A stretch of DNA of 64,000 nucleotides from Segatella baroniae DSM 16972 = JCM 13447 (GTDB taxonomy: Bacteria > Bacteroidota > Bacteroidia > Bacteroidales > Bacteroidaceae). The stretch spans positions 81,042 to 145,041 of the forward strand of contig NZ_AUFQ01000007.1 of NCBI RefSeq assembly GCF_000426585.1, given 5' to 3'. The position numbers and the translations under genes were made by a program. Positions 1 to 8,646 of this stretch are shown here, piece by piece. The notes below the pieces were generated by a model. That model worked only from the letters and a program-made list of their open reading frames with translations, was not told the DNA's origin and did not search any database. The first letter of the stretch is position 1. Each line of letters starts with the position of its first letter.

Positions 1-1
1 T

Positions 2-1306
2 TACTTCATTCACAAGGGAATGGTCGTGGCCGGATATGACAAGACTCCGTCGGCCCTCACGCGCCAATTGGAGCAGGAAGGCATGCTGATTCACTATGAA
101 GAGAACGTGGAGGAGATACCGCAGGCCTGCCGGGACAGGAGCGCTTGTCTCGTCGTCTACACGCCCGCCATCCCCGCCGACCATCGGGAACTGGCCTATT
201 TCCGCGAAAACGGATTCGAGATAGAGAAGCGCGCCCAGGTGTTGGGTACGCTGACGCGGACGCACAAGGGGCTGTGTGTCGCCGGAACGCATGGCAAGAC
301 GACCACGTCGACCATGTGCGCGCACATCATGCACCAGAGTCATCTGGACTGCAACGCGTTCCTGGGCGGCATATCCAAGAACTACGGCACCAATTACATC
401 CTGTCCGACAGCAGCGACTACGTGGTGATCGAGGCCGATGAGTTCGACCGTTCCTTCCATTGGCTGCGCCCTTGGATGACCGTCATCACCTCTACGGATC
501 CCGACCACTTGGACATATACGGCACGAAGGAGGCTTATCTGGAGAGCTTCCGCCACTACACGACCCTGATTCAGCCCGGAGGCGCACTCATTCTGCACAA
601 GAATCTGGAGATGAAACAGGACGTTTCGGAAGGCGTGAAGGTATATGAATACAGTCTGGAGGAGGGCGATTTCCATGCCGCCAACATTCGGATGAAGAAT
701 GGCGAGATTACTTTCGACTTCATTTCCCCCATCGAGAATGTTCCGAACATCGTGTTGGGACAGCCCGTACCCATCAATATAGAGAACGGGGTGGCCGCCA
801 TGGCCATGGCGCAACTCAACGGCTGCACGGCCGAAGAGCTGAAATACGGCATGAAGACCTATGGCGGGGTGGACCGCCGCTTTGATTTCAAGGTGAAGAA
901 CGACCGCCATGTCTTCCTCTCCGACTACGCCCACCACCCCAAGGAAATCTTCCAGAGTGCCAAGAGCATGAGAGAGCTGTATCACGACAGGAAGATCACG
1001 GCCATCTTCCAGCCCCATCTCTACACACGGACACGCGATTTCTACAAGGAATTTGCCGAAGCGTTGAGCCAACTGGACGAAGTTGTGCTGTGCGACATCT
1101 ATCCTGCTCGCGAGAAACCCATCCCCGGTGTCACCAGCAAGCTGATCTATGATAATCTGAAGCCAGGTGTTGAAAAGCGGATGATACACAGGGAAGACGT
1201 CATCGACTTTGTAAAGAGCCGGGACTTCGACGTCTTGATCGTGCTGGGAGCGGGCGACTTGGACAACTATGTGCCCCAGATGGCCAAGATCATAGAAAGT
1301 AAATGA
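2..1306 (+). CDS. murC: UDP-N-acetylmuramate--L-alanine ligase MurC (5' end outside the window)
   Basis: Cytoplasmic ligase that adds L-alanine to UDP-MurNAc in peptidoglycan synthesis. The reading frame is open from base 2, before the first ATG at 20, and the upstream residues (YFIHKG) fit the family, so the gene is cut by the window edge. Roughly 30 N-terminal residues, including the first glycine-rich nucleotide motif, are missing. The ATP-binding loop AGTHGKTTT, the EADEFDRSF segment and the C-terminal domain motifs DYAHHP and FQPHLYTRT are all present, which marks MurC rather than MurD, E or F. The stop overlaps the ftsQ start by 4 nt (ATGA), so translation is probably coupled. It is the upstream member of a murC-ftsQ-ftsA-ftsZ run, the usual 3' end of the division and cell-wall cluster in Bacteroidota. 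Confidence 0.96.
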   Translation, partial: YFIHKGMVVAGYDKTPSALTRQLEQEGMLIHYEENVEEIPQACRDRSACLVVYTPAIPADHRELAYFRENGFEIEKRAQVLGTLTRTHKGLCVAGTHGKTTTSTMCAHIMHQSHLDCNAFLGGISKNYGTNYILSDSSDYVVIEADEFDRSFHWLRPWMTVITSTDPDHLDIYGTKEAYLESFRHYTTLIQPGGALILHKNLEMKQDVSEGVKVYEYSLEEGDFHAANIRMKNGEITFDFISPIENVPNIVLGQPVPINIENGVAAMAMAQLNGCTAEELKYGMKTYGGVDRRFDFKVKNDRHVFLSDYAHHPKEIFQSAKSMRELYHDRKITAIFQPHLYTRTRDFYKEFAEALSQLDEVVLCDIYPAREKPIPGVTSKLIYDNLKPGVEKRMIHREDVIDFVKSRDFDVLIVLGAGDLDNYVPQMAKIIESK

Positions 1307-2097
1307 GAATCAATTGGAAGAAGACGATGACCTTGACGCTCGACGTGTTGATTGGCGTATACCTCATTTTGGCATTCACAAGGTTCAACAAGCCGGATGA
1401 GAAAGCCAGCGTATGCACCAAGGTTACCATCGACATCCAAGACGAAGCTACCAACGGATTCATCAATACACAGGAGATCAAGCACAGACTTGAGGCCGAC
1501 AAGCTCTATCCGCTGGACAAACCGATGCGCTATGTGGACGCAAGGAAGATTGAAGAGCGGCTCAAGTCAAGTCCGTTCGTCAAGACAGCGGAGTGCTTCA
1601 AGACGCAGGACGGACACGTCTGCATACTGTTGACGCAGCGAATGCCTGTCGTCAGAATCAAAGCCGTTCAAGGGGATGACTACTATTTGGACGACCACGA
1701 CTGCATCATGCCCAACTCCCACTACACTTCCGACTTGATCATTGCGACGGGATACATATCCAAATGGTTTGCCATGAACTACATTTCACCGATGAGCAAG
1801 GCCATCATGGACGACAATCTGTGGAAGAACCAGATTGTGCAGATCAATGTATTGCCTGACCGAAGCATAGAGCTGGTGCCCCGGGTGGGGGACCAGATCG
1901 TTCAGATAGGCCGCCTGCCGGAGAGCAAGTACAAGGAGGAGAGGACGAAACTGGTCGGCGAGTTCATGGACAGAAAGCTCCAGCGGCTGGAGAACTTCTA
2001 CAAGTATGGCCTCTCACAGGCCGGCTGGAACAAGTATTCCTACATCAATCTGGAGTTTGACAACCAAATCATCTGCAAGAAGAAAAAGGCGTTATAA
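1303..2097 (+). CDS. ftsQ: Cell division protein FtsQ/DivIB
   Basis: 264-residue bitopic membrane protein of the divisome. A short basic N-terminus (RINWKK) is followed by one hydrophobic segment at about residues 8-25. A periplasmic region resembling POTRA and beta domains follows, ending in a highly basic tail (CKKKKAL). Sequence similarity between FtsQ proteins of different phyla is weak, so the call rests on length, topology and its place between murC and ftsA. The start overlaps the murC stop by 4 nt and the gap to ftsA is 32 nt, so it is part of the same operon. In known systems FtsQ links early and late division proteins through FtsB and FtsL, neither of which is encoded here. Confidence 0.9.
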   Translation: MRINWKKTMTLTLDVLIGVYLILAFTRFNKPDEKASVCTKVTIDIQDEATNGFINTQEIKHRLEADKLYPLDKPMRYVDARKIEERLKSSPFVKTAECFKTQDGHVCILLTQRMPVVRIKAVQGDDYYLDDHDCIMPNSHYTSDLIIATGYISKWFAMNYISPMSKAIMDDNLWKNQIVQINVLPDRSIELVPRVGDQIVQIGRLPESKYKEERTKLVGEFMDRKLQRLENFYKYGLSQAGWNKYSYINLEFDNQIICKKKKAL

Positions 2098-2129
2098 CAC
2101 ATTAGATACAAGATATAAAAAGATAAAGT

Positions 2130-3581
2130 ATGGCAGAATTTATTGTGGCAATCGAACTGGGATCGACCAAGATTTCAGGCATTGCGGGAAAAAAGAATCT
2201 CGACGGGAGCATCACCGTGCTGACTGTAGTGGAGGAAGACGCTACATCCAGTATCAGAAAGGGCGTGGTTTACAACGTCGACAAGACGGTGCAATGTCTG
2301 TCAAACATCATGCAGCGGCTCAAGACGGCGCTGAAGACAAACATCACGCATGTCTATGTCGGGGTGGGAGGCCAGTCCATCCTGAGCGTGAAGAACACCA
2401 TCGCCAAAGAGTTGCCCGCCGACACGCTCGTGTCGCAGGACATGATCAACGAACTGATGGACTCCAACCGCAGCATGCCTTATCCCGACCAGGAGATTCT
2501 TGACTCTGCCACCCAGGAATACAAGGTCGATGCGCAGTATCAGCTGGACCCCGTAGGTATTCAGTGCAGCCATCTGGAGGGCAATTTCCTGAACATCCTC
2601 TGGGCCAAAACGTTCTATCGCAACCTCAACAAGTGCTTCGATCAGGCGGGAATCGCCATCGCCGAGATGTATCTCGCGCCGCTGGCGTTGGCCGACAGCG
2701 TGTTGACCGAAGCGGAAAAGAGGGCCGGCTGCGTGTTGGTCGACCTGGGAGCGGGCACCACCACCGTATCCGTTTACTACAAGAACATACTCCGCCACCT
2801 CGCCGTCATCCCGCTTGGAGGCGACAACATCACGAAGGACATCGCGTCGTTGCAGCTGGAAGAGGCGGCCGCGGAGCAGATGAAGCTGAAATACGCCAGT
2901 GCTTACACGCCCGTCAACGACATCGACAACACGCTCATGCTGCCGCTCGACCAAGACAGGAAGATAGAGAGTCGCAAGTTCATAGAGATTGTCGAGGGCA
3001 GACTGGAGGAGATAATAAGGAACGCTTGGTTCCAAGTGCCGAACGAATATCTCGACAAATTGCTGGGAGGTATCGTCCTCACTGGCGGCGGTTCGAGCAT
3101 GAAGAACATCGAGACGGCCTTCCGCAACCACACCCAGGTCGAGAAGATACGCGTTGCCAGGTTCGTAACGCAGACCATCAACTCCACAAACGAAGACGTC
3201 AACCGCCACGACGGCGAAATGAACACGCTCCTCGGACTGCTTGCCAAGGGCGACATGAACTGTGCCGGCGCGGAGTTGAGGAGCGACTTGTTCAGTTCCG
3301 AAGACGGCGCCAGGCCCATGCCCAACGCCGGCGAGGCCCATGTGGCCGCCCGACAGGTCAACGAAGTGGCCGGAAGCGGCGTCGTCCGCACGGAAGCCGA
3401 AAAGCTGAAGGCCGAGGAAGAGCTGCGCAGGAAGAAGGACGCCGAGGAGGAGGCGGCCCGTCTGGAGCAGGAGAGGCTCGAGGCGGAAGAGGCCGCCCGC
3501 CGCAAGGAGAACAGCTTCTGGCACAAGGTCTTCAGAAAAGCCAAGAGCTTCGGTGAGCAAATGATCAAGGAAGAAGAGTAA
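2130..3581 (+). CDS. ftsA: Cell division protein FtsA
   Basis: Actin-like ATPase that tethers FtsZ filaments to the inner membrane. The protein is 483 residues. Visible motifs are the N-terminal phosphate-binding region (AIELGSTKISG), the inserted 1C domain, the second phosphate loop (VLVDLGAGTTTV, about 202-213) and the adenosine motif (GIVLTGGGSSM, about 313-323). After residue about 420 comes a long charged helix rich in Glu, Ala, Arg and Lys, predicted to be coiled-coil. It ends in an amphipathic segment (SFWHKVFRKAKSFGEQM) that probably serves as the membrane-targeting helix. This makes the tail longer than in E. coli FtsA (about 420 residues). The gap to ftsZ is 21 nt. Confidence 0.97.
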   Translation: MAEFIVAIELGSTKISGIAGKKNLDGSITVLTVVEEDATSSIRKGVVYNVDKTVQCLSNIMQRLKTALKTNITHVYVGVGGQSILSVKNTIAKELPADTLVSQDMINELMDSNRSMPYPDQEILDSATQEYKVDAQYQLDPVGIQCSHLEGNFLNILWAKTFYRNLNKCFDQAGIAIAEMYLAPLALADSVLTEAEKRAGCVLVDLGAGTTTVSVYYKNILRHLAVIPLGGDNITKDIASLQLEEAAAEQMKLKYASAYTPVNDIDNTLMLPLDQDRKIESRKFIEIVEGRLEEIIRNAWFQVPNEYLDKLLGGIVLTGGGSSMKNIETAFRNHTQVEKIRVARFVTQTINSTNEDVNRHDGEMNTLLGLLAKGDMNCAGAELRSDLFSSEDGARPMPNAGEAHVAARQVNEVAGSGVVRTEAEKLKAEEELRRKKDAEEEAARLEQERLEAEEAARRKENSFWHKVFRKAKSFGEQMIKEEE

Positions 3582-3602
3582 TCACATCAAACGAAAGCGT
3601 AT

Positions 3603-4922
3603 ATGTCAAGCAATATAGTCAATTTTGTAGGGCCCTCGAAGGAGCACAGCATCATCAAGGTCATCGGTGTGGGCGGCGGCGGCGGCAATGCCGTCAACCA
3701 CATGTATCGTGAAGGAATCCACGATGTAACGTTCGTATTGTGCAACACGGACAACCAGGCGCTCAGCGATTCGCCCGTCCCCGTGCATCTGCAGCTGGGC
3801 AACGAAGGGCTGGGAGCCGGCAACAAGCCCGAGAAGGCCCGCCAGGCAGCCGAGGAGAGCATAGAGGACATCAAGCAAATGCTGAGCGACGGCACCCGCA
3901 TGGCCTTCATCACGGCCGGCATGGGGGGCGGAACCGGAACGGGAGCGGCCCCCGTCATCGCCCGCGTCTCCAAGGAAATGGGCATTCTGACGGTCGGAAT
4001 CGTCACCATTCCGTTCCGTTTCGAGGGTCCGCTCAAGATCGACCAGGCCCTCGACGGCGTAGAGGAGATGGCCAAACACGTGGACGCCCTGCTCGTCATC
4101 AACAACGAACGGCTGCTCGAAATCTATCCCGACCTGTCGTTGACGAGCGGCTTTGCCAAGGCCGACGACACCTTGAGCATTGCCGCCAAGAGCATTGCGG
4201 AGATCATCACGACGCACGGATTCATCAATCTCGACTTCAACGACGTCAAGACCGTGCTCAAAGACGGTGGCGTTGCCATCATGAGCACCGGCTACGGCGA
4301 AGGGGAGGGACGCGTGAAGGCCGCCATCGAGGACGCGCTCAACTCGCCGTTGCTCAGCGAAAACGACGTCTACAACTCCAAGAAGATACTCCTCAGCCTC
4401 GCCTTCGCCAAGGAGAAGGACAACGAAGGCCTCATGATGGACGAGATGAATGAAATCAACGACTTCATGGCGAAGTTCGACAGCAGCTTCGAAATCAAGT
4501 GGGGCGTGGCCTTCGACCCCGAATTGGGCAAGAAAGTGAAGGTCACCATCCTCGCCACAGGCTTCGGAATAGAGGACGTCGACGGTATGCACAAGCACCT
4601 CGGACACAAGTATACGCAGGAAGAGGCCGACCGTCGCGCCCGCGAAGAGGAGGAGAAGGCCAGACGTCAGGAGCGGATGGAAACCTATTATGGCCGTCAG
4701 GGGGGCGCCAACCAGTACAAACGCCACCCGCAAATCTACCTTTTCCACCCCGACGACCTCAACAACGAAGACGTGATACTGGCCATCGAGAACACGCCGA
4801 CCTACAAGAGGACGCGCCAACAGCTGGAGGAGATACGCAAGCAAGCCCAGGGGAAGATGTCCGAAGACGACGCCGAAGGCGGAGGGAGCGAGCCCGTGCA
4901 GGGCGTCATCTCGTTCGTGTAG
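3603..4922 (+). CDS. ftsZ: Cell division protein FtsZ
   Basis: Tubulin-like GTPase that forms the Z ring. The 439-residue protein has the glycine-rich N-terminal motif (VGGGGGNAV), the tubulin signature GGGTGTGAAPV at about 104-114, and the T7-loop region (NLDFNDVKTVL), so the catalytic core is complete. A charged linker follows. The FtsA-binding peptide that normally ends FtsZ appears as IENTPTYKR near residue 395, but about 35 further residues rich in Gln, Glu and Gly follow it. The conserved peptide is therefore not at the extreme C-terminus. It is the last gene of the operon: a terminator hairpin follows at 4993. Confidence 0.98.
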   Translation: MSSNIVNFVGPSKEHSIIKVIGVGGGGGNAVNHMYREGIHDVTFVLCNTDNQALSDSPVPVHLQLGNEGLGAGNKPEKARQAAEESIEDIKQMLSDGTRMAFITAGMGGGTGTGAAPVIARVSKEMGILTVGIVTIPFRFEGPLKIDQALDGVEEMAKHVDALLVINNERLLEIYPDLSLTSGFAKADDTLSIAAKSIAEIITTHGFINLDFNDVKTVLKDGGVAIMSTGYGEGEGRVKAAIEDALNSPLLSENDVYNSKKILLSLAFAKEKDNEGLMMDEMNEINDFMAKFDSSFEIKWGVAFDPELGKKVKVTILATGFGIEDVDGMHKHLGHKYTQEEADRRAREEEEKARRQERMETYYGRQGGANQYKRHPQIYLFHPDDLNNEDVILAIENTPTYKRTRQQLEEIRKQAQGKMSEDDAEGGGSEPVQGVISFV

Positions 4923-4992
4923 ATGTGTCATCGGCGGCATACAACTAACGTAGATTTACTTTGTATGTTGCAAACAGATACCCATTCAGAAG

Positions 4993-5026
4993 AGGATATG
5001 TCGTTTTGAGGACATATCCTTTTTTC
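4993..5026 (+). terminator. Rho-independent terminator after ftsZ
   Basis: A perfect 10-bp stem (AGGATATGTC at 4993-5002 with GACATATCCT at 5011-5020) encloses an 8-nt loop and runs directly into TTTTTTCTTTT. It closes the murC-ftsZ operon. Confidence 0.88.
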
Positions 5027-5204
5027 TTTTTATAGCTTCTTCATACCAGGTCGGTCTCATCATATCATTCCTATGGCGAGATAAAACAACGAACTTATAC
5101 CTTAAAGGTTTTATGATGTGGAACCATTTGTTAATTCCTTTCTTTCTTCCGGGATGTATTTCGTAAAAATATTTAATTATATTTGCAAATCAATTGGAAA
5201 TATT

Positions 5205-5234
5205 TTTGTAAATTAATATACTTTTTTATATTTG
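5205..5234 (+). promoter_or_regulatory. Promoter for susC/susD pair 1
   Basis: TTTG at 5205-5208, an 18-nt spacer and TATATTTG at 5227-5234 match the Bacteroidota housekeeping consensus (TTTG / TANNTTTG). A second -7-like TATATTTG lies at 5178-5185 with a weaker -33 (TTTC at 5158). The leader before the ATG at 5278 would be about 35 nt. Confidence 0.7.
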
Positions 5235-5277
5235 CAAAAGTTTACCATTAAAACTATTTACCTAACCTTTATTTATT

Positions 5278-8200
5278 ATGCGCAAAATATTAATTTTCAG
5301 TGTGTGCTCAATACTGGCGTGCTCGGCAGCCAACGTATTGGCGCATTCAGGCTATTCTACGCAGATTGCCCAACAACAAAGTGATTGTCGTGGCGTGGTA
5401 AAAGACGCAAACGGTGAGGCGATTATCGGCGCCACAGTCCTTGTCAAAGGTTCCAAGAACGGGACGGTGACAGACCTGGAGGGTAATTTCTCCTTATCCA
5501 ATGTAACCAAAGGTTCTGTCATTCAGGTGTCTTACATCGGATATGACGCCATGGAAAAGACTTGGATGGGGGGGGGGGGGCTCACCTTTACGCTTCGAGA
5601 GGCTTCTACGTCACTTAATGAAGTTGTGGTGACGGGTTATAGCGGCTCTATCACCCGTTCTAAACTAACGAACTCCATCTCGAAAGTCAAGAACTCAAAC
5701 CTCACTACAGGAATGTTCTCCAACCCCGCACAGGCTCTGAGCGGTAGTGTGGCGGGTTTGCGTGTCATCCAAAGCTCCGGTAACCCGACATCAGCCCCTA
5801 CGATCATTCTGCGTGGCGGTACCGATTACGACGGCAGCGGTTCACCGCTGGTGGTGGTCGACGGTATGATTCGTGGTAGTATGGACGACATCAACCCTAA
5901 CGACATTGAGTCAATGGAAGTGATGAAAGACGCCGGCGCCACCGCTATCTATGGCTCGCGTGCCAACAACGGTGTTATCCTTATCACCACAAAGCAGGGC
6001 AAGAGCGGAACGTCGAAAATCAACTTCAACACCAAGCTGTCGTGGAACTACTTCAACAATCCTTACGAGTTCTTAGACGCCGGCGACTACCTTTATTATA
6101 TGCGCCGGGCCTATCAGTACGCTTCACAGCGAGGCTCAACCAACCTAAATTCGCTCTCGGGCAACCAGCCTTACGGAACGGGCAACGACTACAATGCCGA
6201 CGGTAACAAGAGTTCTCGCGGTATCTGGGGCGTCTATGCCAAAGACGACTTGACGCCGGAACTCTACAACGAGTTGCTGAGCAAGGGGTATAAAACCATG
6301 ATAGACCCCGTGACAAAAAAGGAACTGGTCTACATCAACAACAAGATGGAAGACTGGAACATCAAGAGCCCCAGCTTCTCACAAGACTATAACCTCAGTT
6401 TCAGTGGCGGTAATGAACGTGGTCACTACTATGCCGGCTTGGGTTACAACAGGAGTGAGGGTAGCGCCATCAATAACTACAGCCGTCGCCTGTCGGGGCT
6501 GCTCAATGTCGACTATAAAATCAAGCCGTGGCTCATGTCGATCAGCAACGTGAACGTCTCTACTTCCAAGGAACAGGATATCTCTCCGTTCGCAGGAGAG
6601 GCCAATTACTTCTCACGCAACTTCTCTTATCCTCCGACATTCCGCACCCACAACAAGGATGGCGAACTGCTTTTGGGCAAGAATTCGGGCGATGGTAACC
6701 AGCAGTTTCTGCAAGACGCCGTATGGCAGGACGACAACTGGCAGAAATTCAACATTGCGCAAGACTTCAGAATCACGCCGGTGAAGAACTTGGATGTCGA
6801 CTTCAAGGGCAACTGGTACTATGAATACTATACCAATGAGTACATGTTTCATACCTACCTGCAATCACCGGGCAGCTACAACACCAGGCACAACTCTTCT
6901 TCGCAGACGCGGAAGCAGTTGACACAGACCTACAACATCCTGCTCAACTACCATGCAAACTTCGGTCTCCACAATGTGGCAGTACTGGGAGGTTGGGAAT
7001 ATTTCCACCAGAAGTATAATATGTTGAGAGGTGCCGGTTACAATCCCAACAACAACTATTTCCCCGATCTGGAATATACTATCAAAGACGAGGGCGCACG
7101 CACGGTAGACTCGGAGCACAGCAAGTTCATCACCGAATCCTACTTTGCACGTGCCAACTATGACTACGACGGGAAGTATCTGGCCAGCTTCACCATCCGC
7201 CGTGACGGAATCTCCAAACTGAGCAAGGAAAACCGCTGGGGCGTATTCCCAGGACTGTCTTTGGGTTGGGTATTCTCAAAAGAAAACTTCATGAAGAATA
7301 CCGCCTCATGGCTGAACTTTGCCAAACTCCGCACTTCGTATGGTAAAAATGGTAATGTGAACAGAAACTGGGTAGGTAACTACACCGTGCAGGGCAACTA
7401 CCTACAGACTACCTACAACGGTCAGCAAGGTTACTATCTCAACAACATCCCCAATCCCTATCTGACTTGGGAGACCTCACGCACATTTGAAGCCGGTCTC
7501 GATCTGGCATTCCTCGACAACAAGGTGCAAGCCAACTTCACATGGTACAACCGTCGTACGATAGACAAATATGCCAATATCACCGTCCCCGCTTCATCGG
7601 GTTGGACAACGGTCACTTCTAACAACGGTACTTTCCAGAATACGGGTGTTGAGCTTGAACTCAACTATCATGCCATCAAGACCAAGGACTGGCGTCTCGA
7701 CATAGGCTTGAACCTGGCCCGAAACACCAACAAAGTAATCAAGCTGCCTGCCAACGGCAACGAGAAGAACCGCCAGGGAGGCTTCCAAGTCTACACCGGT
7801 AATGGCGATGAGAAGAAATGGGTAGGCGGCTATGCCGAAGGCGAACGCCCGGGCGACGTCTGGGTTTTCGAAGCCGAAGGTATCTATCGCACAGCCGAAG
7901 AGATTCCGGGCAACCTGATTGATAGGTCAACGGCAGATAGCTACTACGGTGGAAACAATAAAGTGCTCTACGGACCTGCTATCTATGAGTCCAAAGGAAA
8001 GGATGCCGGCGGCATGGCCATCAGGCCCGGCGACGTGAAATGGAAAGACGTGAACGGCGATGGCGTGATCGATAACTACGATTTGGTGAAGAAAGGCAAC
8101 GCTACTCCCAAATGGATAGGTGGCTTCAACCTGGCCGCTTCTTGGAAAGGAATCACTCTCTCTACTCGCCTGGACTTCGCGCTCGGTTTCGTACAGTATG

Positions 8201-8592
8201 ACTACCGCACACCATGGATTATGGGTAACGCGCAGGGAACCTACAACACGCTGACCAATGTCAAGGACACCTGGTCGGAAGACAACATCAATGCCAAGTA
8301 TCCTACCTACATTTGGGCCGATCAGCAGAATGCACGTAACTACTCACGCCGTAGCTCTATGTTCTGCTACAAGGGCGACTATCTGTCATTCCGCGAAGTG
8401 ACATTGTCCTACGATCTGCCTAAGTTGTGGCTTGCACCGTTGCATCTCGAAGCTGTTCGGGTCTCCGTGACGGGCCAGAACCTCGGCTATCTGTGCGAAG
8501 CACCCTCCATGGCTACACCCGAAGTGTCTACAACCTATGGCCACTATCCATTGCCTCGCATGCTCGTGCTCGGTCTGAACGTAACGTTCTAA
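5278..8592 (+). CDS. SusC/RagA-family TonB-dependent outer-membrane transporter with a poly-G tract
   Basis: Outer-membrane importer that works with a SusD lipoprotein and is energised by TonB; the substrate is unknown. The protein is 1104 residues. It has a signal peptide (residues 1 to about 22), a carboxypeptidase-regulatory-like beta domain at about 37-112 (GVVKDANGEAIIGATV), the LNEVVVTGY junction, a plug domain with VVVDGMIRG and ATAIYGSRANNGVILITTK, and a large beta-barrel ending in LGLNVTF. There is no STN domain, so it is unlikely to signal to an anti-sigma factor. Codons 97-101 contain 13 consecutive G (5568-5580), read as Met-Gly-Gly-Gly-Gly in the loop before LTFTL. This copy is in frame, but slippage at the run would truncate the protein. 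It is followed 54 nt later by susD. No enzyme genes accompany the pair. Confidence 0.94.
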   Translation: MRKILIFSVCSILACSAANVLAHSGYSTQIAQQQSDCRGVVKDANGEAIIGATVLVKGSKNGTVTDLEGNFSLSNVTKGSVIQVSYIGYDAMEKTWMGGGGLTFTLREASTSLNEVVVTGYSGSITRSKLTNSISKVKNSNLTTGMFSNPAQALSGSVAGLRVIQSSGNPTSAPTIILRGGTDYDGSGSPLVVVDGMIRGSMDDINPNDIESMEVMKDAGATAIYGSRANNGVILITTKQGKSGTSKINFNTKLSWNYFNNPYEFLDAGDYLYYMRRAYQYASQRGSTNLNSLSGNQPYGTGNDYNADGNKSSRGIWGVYAKDDLTPELYNELLSKGYKTMIDPVTKKELVYINNKMEDWNIKSPSFSQDYNLSFSGGNERGHYYAGLGYNRSEGSAINNYSRRLSGLLNVDYKIKPWLMSISNVNVSTSKEQDISPFAGEANYFSRNFSYPPTFRTHNKDGELLLGKNSGDGNQQFLQDAVWQDDNWQKFNIAQDFRITPVKNLDVDFKGNWYYEYYTNEYMFHTYLQSPGSYNTRHNSSSQTRKQLTQTYNILLNYHANFGLHNVAVLGGWEYFHQKYNMLRGAGYNPNNNYFPDLEYTIKDEGARTVDSEHSKFITESYFARANYDYDGKYLASFTIRRDGISKLSKENRWGVFPGLSLGWVFSKENFMKNTASWLNFAKLRTSYGKNGNVNRNWVGNYTVQGNYLQTTYNGQQGYYLNNIPNPYLTWETSRTFEAGLDLAFLDNKVQANFTWYNRRTIDKYANITVPASSGWTTVTSNNGTFQNTGVELELNYHAIKTKDWRLDIGLNLARNTNKVIKLPANGNEKNRQGGFQVYTGNGDEKKWVGGYAEGERPGDVWVFEAEGIYRTAEEIPGNLIDRSTADSYYGGNNKVLYGPAIYESKGKDAGGMAIRPGDVKWKDVNGDGVIDNYDLVKKGNATPKWIGGFNLAASWKGITLSTRLDFALGFVQYDYRTPWIMGNAQGTYNTLTNVKDTWSEDNINAKYPTYIWADQQNARNYSRRSSMFCYKGDYLSFREVTLSYDLPKLWLAPLHLEAVRVSVTGQNLGYLCEAPSMATPEVSTTYGHYPLPRMLVLGLNVTF
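5568..5580 (+). repeat. Homopolymeric G13 tract inside susC
   Basis: Thirteen G in a row within the coding sequence, reading as part of ATG then four GGG codons. Runs of this length are prone to slipped-strand mispairing. Confidence 0.95.
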
Positions 8593-8646
8593 CCCTTTTG
8601 AGCTATTTCCCAATTATGTATCATTTACTATAAATAGACAGTACAA

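Larger units (their letters stand above)
4923..5277. other. Intergenic region ftsZ to susC (355 nt)
   Basis: Holds the ftsZ terminator, then strongly AT-rich DNA with two copies of the motif TATATTTGCAAA (from 5178 and from 5227). No credible ORF was seen. Confidence 0.8.

Noticed and set aside
2301..3560. Long minus-strand ORF opposite ftsA
   Set aside because: It lies wholly under ftsA in a GC-rich coding region and has a composition rich in Val, His and Arg typical of an antisense reading. FtsA motifs on the plus strand are decisive.
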